This document shows, one piece after another, positions 18,012 through 25,792 of a stretch of DNA of 64,000 nucleotides. Source of the stretch: Flavobacterium aquidurense (GTDB taxonomy: Bacteria; Bacteroidota; Bacteroidia; Flavobacteriales; Flavobacteriaceae); the NCBI RefSeq assembly GCF_001404985.1, contig NZ_JRLF01000006.1, forward strand, positions 434,001-498,000, read 5' to 3'. How positions within the stretch are numbered: the stretch's first letter is position 1; each line of letters starts with the position of its first letter. The notes beneath the pieces are model-generated. The model ran no database searches, had not been told where the DNA came from, and saw nothing but the letters and a program-made list of their open reading frames with translations. Position numbers and translations under genes: made by a program.

Positions 18012-20960
18012 TTATTTCACAATTAGTTTTTTAGAAACCTTAAAATCATTAGAACTTATTGTAACAACATATATACCCGAAGCCAAATCATGATTGATCT
18101 TTGAAGACGAAGTAATGTTTTTTACCAGAACTTTTCGACCGTTAATATCTATAACCGTAACTGTTGTGATATCTCCTGTTTCTAATTCCGGCAGAACAAT
18201 ATTAAATTCATTGTTGGTTGCAGGATTAGGATAAATACTGATTGAAGAATTATTCTCAACTGTTATTTCTGCCTCAGTAGTATTGATTTTTTTTGATGTA
18301 GAAGCGGCTTGAAATTGCCATTGTGCACTTTCCCAATTGTTTTGGGCTCCGGCATATTGAGCAGAACTATTTAGGTTTTCGATATGGATCATACTTCCTG
18401 TCTGCCATCTGTTTTTGATTCTTACCCAGGTACCATCAACATTTTCAGTTGACCATTGTGCACTGTACCAGCCAGTCGATCCTGCAGTACATTGCACTGC
18501 TCCTGTTAGGTTTTCGATATGCATTATATCCCCTGTGCCTACATTTTTTAAAATATAATAAGTAGCATCAACAGCGACTTTTTCCCATTTGTAGTTATTG
18601 TTTGCTACAGTTGCGCCGTATCCTACATTCGCACCTGCATCATATAAATAATTATTCGTCCATTTGTTTTTGATCGTAAAGTAATTTCCTGTTGCCGTAC
18701 TCACAGTAATTGCGGCGGTACTTGTTTTATTTCCGTCTTGAGTTGTTACTGTAATTGTTGCTGTTCCGTTAGCAATTGCTGTAACCAGACCAGAAGCATT
18801 AACCGTTGCTACACCAGTATTGTTTGAAGTATAACTAACCGTTTTATTTGTTGCATTAGCAGGTAAAACAGTTGGTGTTAATTGTTGAGTTCCTCCTACT
18901 GATAATGATGCAGATGCCGGACTTAAACTCACACTTGTTACAACTACATTTGATGAATTTACGGTAATTACAGCAGTTGCTGTTTTGGCACCGTCTTGAG
19001 TTGTTACTGTAATGGTTGCAGATCCCGAAGCAATTGCAGTAATTAAACCTGCCCCGTTTACCGTTGCTACACCAGTATTATTAGAACTATAGCTTACTGT
19101 TTTGTTTGTAGCATTTGCCGGAGCAACAGTTGGTGTTAATTGTTGTGTTGTACCAGCGCTTAAAGTAACTGTTGCGGGCGTAACAGTAATTCCTGTAACA
19201 GGAACTGATGTGCTGGAACAACTACTGCTTTGTGTCCAGGAAAATGTGCCAATTGCGCTGGTTTCTTCATTAGCAGTGGCATTACCGCCTCTGTTCGAAT
19301 AATTCATGTTACAATAAGTCCCATTTCCTGCAGGAGAACCGGCGATAAGTACAAAAAAACCTCTGCCCCAATTTCTGTTAAGTGCATTATTATTTGGATA
19401 TTCTTTCCCTGTTCCGTTTACGGTTATATCTTTAAAACTAAGATTATAAATACCATCTCCTGATCTTTTACTTATAGAAATAGCATCATTTCTTGAATCT
19501 AAAATGTCGATATTATAAAGCTGAACATTTTTTACCTGAGATCCGGCATTTGTGGCACTAAAAATATCTACCGCCGCAACAGGATTGTTGTAAGTATCAT
19601 TAAAAGTTCCGCATGTCGATACTGTGATATCGTGTATTTCGTGCATACCATCATTGTTAAAAGGTGCTCCCGGAAAATTATTACTAACTCTGATTCCTGC
19701 TTCCAGATTATCCTTTATAATCAAATTGTAAGCTTTATTATTTTTTCCGCCATAAATAGCCAAACCACAAGCACGCCAGCAATTTTCTGAAGTATTGTAT
19801 CTAAACGTATTATTGATACATTCCAGTCCGTCAGCAGACCAAATCGCCTGATCGTCATCGCCATTGTTTCTAAAATTACAATGCTCTACAATTGAATTTG
19901 CAGTTCCTTTGCAAAGATTAATTCCATCAGCATAATTATTTCTAAAACGACAATGTGACAAAGTAAAGCCATCTGCAATTGCAGGTCCGCCGACATTATA
20001 TTGGGCTATCCAGGCGCCACATTCAAAATGTTCTGCCCAAATATTTTTTACTATCGAACCAGCTGTAAAAACACCATTTATCGCTTTATAAGAATTACTT
20101 CTCGATGCTGAATTGGTTGTTAAATAAAGATCAGTAAATGAAATATTGCCTGCATTGGCACGTAATCCACCGTTTCCGCTGCTGGTATTGGTAAAATTAA
20201 TTTGAGTATACCACATTCCAGCACCTATTAGTGAAGTATTTGCAGCACCAAAATATAATTCTCTGTTAACGTTATAAACACCACTTGGTATAAATATTTT
20301 TTTACCTCCGTTAGCATCAATAAAAGTTTGAAGATCACTTCCGTTTCCGGTATAAGTTACTGCGCCTGAAGGAGCTGCAACAGCTGTAGGAACTGGTTCC
20401 ATCTCGGCAAAATCTACATGAACATTACCGGATTCTCTTACCAGTCTTAATGTTCCGGATGCCGCAATTTTAGAAGGAAGTTTATAACGCACTTCATCAA
20501 ATCGCATTCTCGGGTTTTGATTTGTTATTCCATTATTATTTGGATTTCCGTTGCTCCACAAATATTCCCAGGACCAGGTTGCAGTCAATGTAAGCGTTGT
20601 AATTTTTGTGCTTCCGCTATATACGCCCAAAGTAGCCGTTTGACCGTCAGGCACACTGTATCGAATTACAAGTCCATCGGCAGCTTCATTAAGTGTCCAT
20701 TGAACTGTTGCATTTGTTGCAGACATGTTTACACATTGCTGGTCTGAAGCTTCTGATTGAAGATCAGCCTGAACATATGATTTTGGAGTTACAGTACTTC
20801 CATTAGACAATTGCCCCAGGTTTGCTTCATATCTTTTATACGGCGCATCATAATAACCACGCTGCGCTTGTAGATTTGGGGTTAAGAGGATGAAAAACAT
20901 CCAAATTAGAAGACAATATTTGCCTCTTTTAAAAAAAATAGCATGTAATGGATTATTCAT
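18012..20960 (-). CDS. Secreted GH87-like alpha-1,3-glucanase with BIG2 domains and T9SS sorting signal
   Basis: 982 residues: signal peptide (to about 33), a galactose-binding-like N-domain (40-190), a right-handed beta-helix (200-580), two BIG2 Ig-like repeats (about 585-745), a ricin-like beta-trefoil module with repeated IKN-W motifs (750-890) and a type IX sorting domain (from ISIYPNPA to KKLIVK). In the helix, Asp345 (YADGINL) and Asp368/Asp369 (NNGDDDQAIW) reproduce the spacing of the three catalytic Asp that I recall for GH87 mutanase (D1045, D1068, D1069). This suggests hydrolysis of alpha-1,3-glucan or mycodextran at the cell surface or outside. No SusCD partner adjoins. Beta-helix, BIG2 and T9SS calls are firm; GH87 is probable. 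Confidence 0.8.
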   Translation of the reverse strand: MNNPLHAIFFKRGKYCLLIWMFFILLTPNLQAQRGYYDAPYKRYEANLGQLSNGSTVTPKSYVQADLQSEASDQQCVNMSATNATVQWTLNEAADGLVIRYSVPDGQTATLGVYSGSTKITTLTLTATWSWEYLWSNGNPNNNGITNQNPRMRFDEVRYKLPSKIAASGTLRLVRESGNVHVDFAEMEPVPTAVAAPSGAVTYTGNGSDLQTFIDANGGKKIFIPSGVYNVNRELYFGAANTSLIGAGMWYTQINFTNTSSGNGGLRANAGNISFTDLYLTTNSASRSNSYKAINGVFTAGSIVKNIWAEHFECGAWIAQYNVGGPAIADGFTLSHCRFRNNYADGINLCKGTANSIVEHCNFRNNGDDDQAIWSADGLECINNTFRYNTSENCWRACGLAIYGGKNNKAYNLIIKDNLEAGIRVSNNFPGAPFNNDGMHEIHDITVSTCGTFNDTYNNPVAAVDIFSATNAGSQVKNVQLYNIDILDSRNDAISISKRSGDGIYNLSFKDITVNGTGKEYPNNNALNRNWGRGFFVLIAGSPAGNGTYCNMNYSNRGGNATANEETSAIGTFSWTQSSSCSSTSVPVTGITVTPATVTLSAGTTQQLTPTVAPANATNKTVSYSSNNTGVATVNGAGLITAIASGSATITVTTQDGAKTATAVITVNSSNVVVTSVSLSPASASLSVGGTQQLTPTVLPANATNKTVSYTSNNTGVATVNASGLVTAIANGTATITVTTQDGNKTSTAAITVSTATGNYFTIKNKWTNNYLYDAGANVGYGATVANNNYKWEKVAVDATYYILKNVGTGDIMHIENLTGAVQCTAGSTGWYSAQWSTENVDGTWVRIKNRWQTGSMIHIENLNSSAQYAGAQNNWESAQWQFQAASTSKKINTTEAEITVENNSSISIYPNPATNNEFNIVLPELETGDITTVTVIDINGRKVLVKNITSSSKINHDLASGIYVVTISSNDFKVSKKLIVK
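18706..19206 (-). repeat. Two tandem BIG2-domain coding repeats
   Basis: Two units of about 250 bases encode near-identical Ig-like domains; both contain LTPTV, NATNKTVSY and NNTGVATVN and end in ATITVTTQDG. Sequence divergence is mostly synonymous, suggesting an in-gene duplication. Confidence 0.8.
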
Positions 20961-21310
20961 AATTTCGGTTTTTATTAGATTAGTTAATTCCTACAAAAAG
21001 GATATAACGAAACTAGACCTAAAAACGAAATTAAAAAAAAGATGGGGTAAAAATCAAGATTTAATCACACAAAAATAAATTTAAACACCTGTTAATCAAT
21101 AAATTAAAAATTCAAATGAAATTAAAAATCAAGAATCAATATAGATAATAAATCAGCATTTTAGAGAAATAAAATACGAATATTAAAAAAATTAACATCA
21201 TTTATAATGACATTCTTTCTTTTTATATATAATAATATAAAATTCATTTTTAAAGAAGCAAATTTAGTAGAATTGTCAATGTAAGATATTGTAAAAACTG
21301 TTTGAAAGAT
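20961..21310. other. Intergenic region upstream of the glucanase gene
   Basis: 350 very AT-rich bases between the glucanase start and the end of the HxlR gene. I see no gene, terminator hairpin or convincing promoter match. Confidence 0.55.
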
Positions 21311-21682
21311 TTATTTTCTCATACTTTCTTTGACTTTCTCTCTGTGCAGTTCTCCCCAATTGCTGAGTTCGCGTATTACATTTTTTAGTGTCCGGCTATA
21401 TTCCGTTGCTTCATATATAATTGTAACAGGAGTGGTTGGATGTACGTTACGTTTAATGAAGTCATTCAATTCCAGGTCTTTGAGTTCTTTTGCTAAAATT
21501 TTTGGTGATATTCCTTCAATCTCTTTCTTTATTTCATTAAAACGTTTAGGAGACTGAATAATACTTAGAATTAAGGCAATCTTCCATTTTCCATTTAAAA
21601 CATAGAGCGCATCGATAATATTTCTAAGAGATCCTGCACATTCATTCTTTGTTGGAAGCTCTTGTTCTTCAATTGTTTTCAT
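21311..21682 (-). CDS. HxlR-family winged-helix regulator
   Basis: 123 residues, the normal size. The family pattern is complete: a conserved Cys in NECAGSLRN, then ALYVLNGKWKIALILSI, KRFNEIKKEIEGISPKILAKELKDLE (recognition helix) and the wing PVTIIYEATEYSRTL. Such regulators often sense electrophiles or quinones through the N-terminal Cys and repress a divergent reductase. The gene is divergent from the azoreductase, and a TTTCCT/AGGAAA inverted repeat lies between them. Start at the ATG that keeps the N-terminal Cys region. Confidence 0.92.
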   Translation of the reverse strand: MKTIEEQELPTKNECAGSLRNIIDALYVLNGKWKIALILSIIQSPKRFNEIKKEIEGISPKILAKELKDLELNDFIKRNVHPTTPVTIIYEATEYSRTLKNVIRELSNWGELHREKVKESMRK

Positions 21683-21700
21683 GAAAGTAAAGATACAAAC

Positions 21701-21732
21701 TTTCCTAAAAGTAACTGATTTCCTTTAGGAAA
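21701..21732. promoter_or_regulatory. Candidate HxlR operator
   Basis: Inverted repeat TTTCCT-TT-AGGAAA at 21719-21732, with an extra TTTCCT half-site at 21701-21706, 18 bases away. It lies 19-50 bases before the hxlR start and just upstream of the azoR promoter, where a shared repressor would act. Confidence 0.5.
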
Positions 21733-21760
21733 CTGCTGCCTTTTGCACACTTCGCAACTG

Positions 21761-21768
21761 TAACTTTG
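21761..21768 (+). promoter_or_regulatory. -7 element of the azoreductase promoter
   Basis: TAACTTTG matches TAnnTTTG. A TTTG at 21742-21745 could be the -33 element, though the spacing is short. The start codon is 68 bases downstream. Confidence 0.45.
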
Positions 21769-21836
21769 CTTTAATTAAAACCTATAGCGCTAATCATTAT
21801 CAGGCTATAAAAAAGTAAAATTAAACCTTATAAATT

Positions 21837-22442
21837 ATGAAACACATTCTTCATGTAATGTCCAGTATTCAGCCTCAGGAATCGTATAGTATAAAACTTG
21901 GTAAGGCTATTATCGAAAAAATTCAGCAAAAATATCCTAATAGTACGCTTGACGAATTAAATCTAACGGAACTTGATATTCCGCATCTAAACCCGGAATC
22001 GCTTCGTAAACTATTTACTCCTGCTGATTTTTTAAACAAGGAAGAAACGGAATCTGTAGCATTTTCAAATAATTTACTGCAGCAATTATTAGCAGCAGAT
22101 ATCGTTGTTATTGGTGCACCGCTGTACAACTTCACCATTCCTTCTACATTAAAAGCGTGGATTGATCATATTACCAGACCGGGAATAACTTTTGGATATG
22201 GAGCAGACGGCAGGCCCACAGGTTTAATAAAAGATAAAAAAGTATATGTTGCCATGTCTTCCGGCGGTGTATATTCTGAAGGTGCGGGTAAAGTAAATGA
22301 TTTTGTAGTTCCTTATCTGCAGGCTTTTTTAGGATTTCTGGGTATGACAAATCTTACAGCGTTTCGGGCAGAAGGACTAAAAGTTCCGGAATTAAAAGAA
22401 TATGCCATGACCAAAGCCATCAATAGTGTAACAATTGATTAA
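21837..22442 (+). CDS. azoR: FMN-dependent NADH:quinone reductase / azoreductase
   Basis: 201 residues, the AzoR/AcpD length. Flavodoxin-like fold: HVMSSIQPQESYSIKLGKAI (FMN phosphate loop), GAPLYNFTIPSTLKAWIDHI (flavin-contacting segment with the P-x-Y-N-F motif) and MSSGGVYSEG. It reduces quinones and azo compounds by two electrons with NADH, limiting semiquinone formation. The divergent HxlR gene and the palindrome between them indicate inducible control by electrophiles. It ends at a shared hairpin terminator. Confidence 0.93.
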   Translation: MKHILHVMSSIQPQESYSIKLGKAIIEKIQQKYPNSTLDELNLTELDIPHLNPESLRKLFTPADFLNKEETESVAFSNNLLQQLLAADIVVIGAPLYNFTIPSTLKAWIDHITRPGITFGYGADGRPTGLIKDKKVYVAMSSGGVYSEGAGKVNDFVVPYLQAFLGFLGMTNLTAFRAEGLKVPELKEYAMTKAINSVTID

Positions 22443-22462
22443 TACTTTAATCGCTATAAATG

Positions 22463-22500
22463 AAAAAAACCTCCAAATTCATTTGATTTTGGAGGTTTTA
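22463..22500. terminator. Hairpin terminator repeat, copy 3
   Basis: CCTCCAAA and TTTGGAGG arms with loop TTCATTTGAT, between convergent azoR and the gene ending at 22520. Confidence 0.85.
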
Positions 22501-22519
22501 AATTTTATAAAATATAATA

Positions 22520-22972
22520 TTACATTTCGTTCAATTCGTTGAACTCGTGTAAAGATTTTAATGTGTTTTCGTAAAATAAGATTGCTGCAATAAGATTTCC
22601 TTTATCAGAATACGGCATCATTTTTCTTTGAAACTCTACTGTAGTATCTAAGAAAGTTGTAGTACCAACTGCTTGTGCATCTAATACTTTTTTGTGCTCA
22701 CTGTCGTCCGGAATACCTAAATCTGCCATTGTAACTCCTGGTTTAGTAACCAAAGCTATGTACGGTAGCGTTTTCACTAACACTTTAATACGTTCAATGT
22801 ATAGTTCCAAAAGTTCTCCCTTTTGCATACCGCTCAATTCTTTTTGATCATGGTATTTACGGATAAGAGCTGTTGTACTTATAATACTTCTTGGAGCATT
22901 TTTTGCCTGAGCTGAAATAGCTCCGGTTGTCAAGAAAAAAAGGATACTTAGTAAAATAATTTTGCTGTTCAT
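22520..22972 (-). CDS. Secreted helical protein, unknown function
   Basis: 150 residues with a clear signal peptide (KIILLSILFFLTTGAISAQ, cleavage after SAQ). The mature protein is predicted mainly alpha-helical (KGELLELYIERIKVLVKTLP, NLIAAILFYENTLKSLHEFNEL) and has no cysteines. I do not recognise a family. Monocistronic, periplasmic. Confidence 0.7.
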   Translation of the reverse strand: MNSKIILLSILFFLTTGAISAQAKNAPRSIISTTALIRKYHDQKELSGMQKGELLELYIERIKVLVKTLPYIALVTKPGVTMADLGIPDDSEHKKVLDAQAVGTTTFLDTTVEFQRKMMPYSDKGNLIAAILFYENTLKSLHEFNELNEM

Positions 22973-23150
22973 TTTCTTAATGTAATTGGTTGTTGATTAA
23001 AACAAAAATATATAAATTAACTTAAATTGCAACTTTATTGATTTCTTTTTTTTTATTTTTTTTAACAAATCATATTATGCGATTCTATTGGCCTGTAGCG
23101 GCACATTAATGCAATCTGTTTTTAAAAAGAAATGTTATCGAGCTTTTTAT

Positions 23151-23786
23151 TTATGATTTTATGATTCTGAAACGTCCCGGATATTTGATCCAGATGCTTT
23201 TTTTGTTGCCATAATAGTCCATAAAATCTTCACAGACAAAAACGGCATGTGCTGTTGACCATGCTACAACACCGCAATATTCACTGCCGGATTCTCGTTT
23301 TAGTTTTTGTATTTGCTTGCCTTCTTTAAATCCCAGATATTTGTAAATTGTCGGGGTATATACTGTACCGTCTTCCAAATCTTCGAGTGCTTTGTCAAAA
23401 GTGGACTTTTTATCAATGATTTGTTTGTATTTTGCCATCACTGCGTAGGTCAATACCGCATAATCTGTAATTTTTTCGCTCTCGCAATTGTCTTTTATAT
23501 AGACAAATCCGGCAGAAAATTTAGCTTTTTCTATTTCCGAATTTTTAAGATGAAAGGAGGCATTATTTTTTAATGTTATGTTATACAAACTGTCATTTAC
23601 GGTTTCAGTTACAAAAAGGTTGTCTAATCCATAAACATTCAAAGCTGCCTTAATAAATGCAATTGACGAACAGTTTGTCCGTTCTCCTTGTTTAAAGCTT
23701 TCAAATATTTGATCTGAACTCAATTGTGCATAAGAAGTGCTGCAAATAAAAATGAAAAATAAAAATGTTGAAGTAACAGTTTTCAT
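23151..23786 (-). CDS. Exported protein, possibly papain-fold
   Basis: 211 residues with a signal peptide (FLFFIFICSTSYAQ). The mature start GERTNCSSIAFIKAAL places a Cys before a helix, and a late segment GVVAWSTAHAVFVCEDFMDYYG places a His in a strand, the order of Cys and His in papain-like thiol peptidases. The rest shows no known domain. The peptidase idea is inference from these two sites; the protein might also be catalytically inactive. Monocistronic. Confidence 0.65.
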   Translation of the reverse strand: MKTVTSTFLFFIFICSTSYAQLSSDQIFESFKQGERTNCSSIAFIKAALNVYGLDNLFVTETVNDSLYNITLKNNASFHLKNSEIEKAKFSAGFVYIKDNCESEKITDYAVLTYAVMAKYKQIIDKKSTFDKALEDLEDGTVYTPTIYKYLGFKEGKQIQKLKRESGSEYCGVVAWSTAHAVFVCEDFMDYYGNKKSIWIKYPGRFRIIKS

Positions 23787-24034
23787 TGTCTTTAGATTTT
23801 ATAATTTTTTCTCCACTATTTTTTGGAAATATATTGATTTTACAAATCTATAAAAATCAGTCGATACTTGTCTTTTTACTTCTTAACTTTTATTAAAATT
23901 TATAAAAGGCAGTAAATTCAGGGGTTTTCACAAGTATAATGATCAAATAATTTTCCAAATAAAAAAAGTCCGTAAGAAAAATAATATTGTTTCCAAATCT
24001 TGTAACGAGAAATAGCCAATAACATAAACTAAAT

Positions 24035-24071
24035 AAAAACGTCCCAAATCCTAAAATTTGAGACGTTTTTA
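24035..24071 (-). terminator. Terminator of the small hydrophilic gene
   Basis: AAAAACGTC...GACGTTTTT with an inner CAAAT/ATTTG pairing and one mismatch, ending five bases from the stop of the 64-residue gene. Confidence 0.75.
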
Positions 24072-24075
24072 TTTT

Positions 24076-24270
24076 CTACTTTTTTTCTTCGTTATTGAGC
24101 TTATCATCCAAATCCGGTTGCTCACCTTTGAACTTGTGCGTGTCAACATCATAATTCTCATCGTTTGTTAAAACTTCATCATGATCTTTATATTGATGTT
24201 TTCTCATGTCACTACGATTATCAGAACCACTTTTCTTAGTGTTATTCTGATTTTGATTGTTTGTGTTCAT
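24076..24270 (-). CDS. Small, highly charged hydrophilic protein
   Basis: 64 residues rich in Asn, Asp, Lys and Gln with no hydrophobic core (NTNNQNQNN start, HKFKGEQPDLDD near the end), suggesting an intrinsically disordered protein of the kind induced by general stress or desiccation. No recognised domain. Its own terminator and a gap of 212 bases upstream support a real gene. Similar in style to the small proteins encoded at 50412-50750. Confidence 0.6.
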   Translation of the reverse strand: MNTNNQNQNNTKKSGSDNRSDMRKHQYKDHDEVLTNDENYDVDTHKFKGEQPDLDDKLNNEEKK

Positions 24271-24432
24271 ATCTCTGAGTTTTAATTTTAATAAAATTAC
24301 TTAAATACTAAGACTAACGCTTATACAATCCTTTCTAAAAGTTATAAAATAACCCCGTAAATATCTCGATTATTAATTATTATTTCAGTTTTCATCCCTT
24401 ATAAACTCTGATTTAAAATAGATTGAATCCTG

Positions 24433-24464
24433 TTGAGCCATTCAGCGTATTTTACTTATTTTTG
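24433..24464 (+). promoter_or_regulatory. Bacteroidetes-type promoter of the DUF763-helicase unit
   Basis: TTG at 24433-24435, a 21-base spacer, then TATTTTTG at 24457-24464. The start codon at 24483 follows closely, so the leader is very short. Confidence 0.65.
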
Positions 24465-24482
24465 TGTAACTAAATCCAACAA

Positions 24483-25703
24483 ATGAAACGTTCCGGCACA
24501 GCAGATCTTCCATTACATTATGGACATGTTCCTTTATGGCTTTCAGAACGAATGGCTAAACTTGGTTTTGCTATTGTAGAAACCATTGCCTTAGAATTTT
24601 CTACTTCAGAGGTAATCAGTAAATTGAGCAATCCTTTCTGGTTTCAAAGTTTTGGTGCTGTAATGGGAATGGACTGGCATTCATCCGGTATTACAACTTC
24701 TGTACTTGGGGCTTTAAAAAGATCCGTAAACCCACATTCTAAAGAACTGGGAATATACATTTGCGGAGGCAAAGGAAAAAATTCGATGCTAACGCCTCAG
24801 GAACTTCTATTTGTAGGAGAAAAAACGGGGCTTGACGGTAACAATCTCGCAAATTGCAGCAGACTTACCGCTAAAGTCGATAATACAGCCATTCAGGACG
24901 GATTTCAATTGTACCAGCATAATTTTATTGTAGACAACAAAGGACAATGGGCGGTTATCCAGCAAGGAATGAACCCTAACTCTCAGACTGCAAGAAGATA
25001 TCACTGGCAATCAGCAGATTTAAAATCTTTTATAAATGAACCGCATACCTTTATTTATGGCGAAAATCAAGGTACAATATTAAATCTTACTGCTCAGGCC
25101 GCCACAAAATCACGAGAAGGCATTTTGGAATTATCAAAAGAGTCTCCCACAAAAATCATGAAGGAGATGCAATATCTTGCTATGCCGGCGCATCATGATG
25201 TGCGAATAGAAGATGTAAATATGAAAAGACTTGGTGCAATGCTCTGGACAACGCACGAGAATAAACCGGAAGATTTTGAGGAACTGCTGCTTTTAAAAGG
25301 AATGGGACCAAGAGCCTTGCAGTCACTGGCATTGGTGAGTGAAATAATCTATGGTACTCCTACCCGATTTGAAGATCCTGCGCGTTTTTCATTTGCTCAC
25401 GGAGGAAAAGACGGACATCCGTTTCCTGTTCCTGTAAAAATCTATGATGAGACTATCGATACCTTGCAAAGAGCAATTCAAAGGGCTAAAATTGGTAACA
25501 GTGATAAAATACACGCAATTCAGAAATTATCTGAAATATCAAGAAAAGCCGAAGAAAGTTTTACACCCAATTCAAACTTTGATGCACTGATCCAGAGAGA
25601 ACGCGATGAATCACATAAATATGGCGGAAGAACTATTTTTGGCGATGCAAAACCTCCTAAAAAAAGACCTGAAAATCCGGGAAATCAACTGGAATTATTT
25701 TAA
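24483..25703 (+). CDS. DUF763 domain protein
   Basis: 406 residues. The start KRSGTADLPLHYGHVPLWLSERM and the GMDWHSSGITTS motif are characteristic of DUF763, a family found in archaea and scattered bacteria. A helix-hairpin-helix-like stretch (LLLLKGMGPRALQSLALVSE, around residue 270) suggests DNA contact. Cytoplasmic, no membrane segment. A UvrD-type helicase gene follows after 89 bases without a visible terminator, suggesting joint transcription and a DNA-repair or DNA-processing role; the biochemical activity is not known to me. Confidence 0.85.
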   Translation: MKRSGTADLPLHYGHVPLWLSERMAKLGFAIVETIALEFSTSEVISKLSNPFWFQSFGAVMGMDWHSSGITTSVLGALKRSVNPHSKELGIYICGGKGKNSMLTPQELLFVGEKTGLDGNNLANCSRLTAKVDNTAIQDGFQLYQHNFIVDNKGQWAVIQQGMNPNSQTARRYHWQSADLKSFINEPHTFIYGENQGTILNLTAQAATKSREGILELSKESPTKIMKEMQYLAMPAHHDVRIEDVNMKRLGAMLWTTHENKPEDFEELLLLKGMGPRALQSLALVSEIIYGTPTRFEDPARFSFAHGGKDGHPFPVPVKIYDETIDTLQRAIQRAKIGNSDKIHAIQKLSEISRKAEESFTPNSNFDALIQRERDESHKYGGRTIFGDAKPPKKRPENPGNQLELF

Positions 25704-25792
25704 CTTAGTTGTAATTCAGCTACAATAAAAATTTTATTGTAATTGCTACATTTTCACAGCAATACTAACAAAAACATCTCATAACTATAAAA

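Noticed and set aside
18706..19206. CRISPR-like or noncoding repeats
   Set aside because: The two units are long, in frame and encode BIG2 domains.
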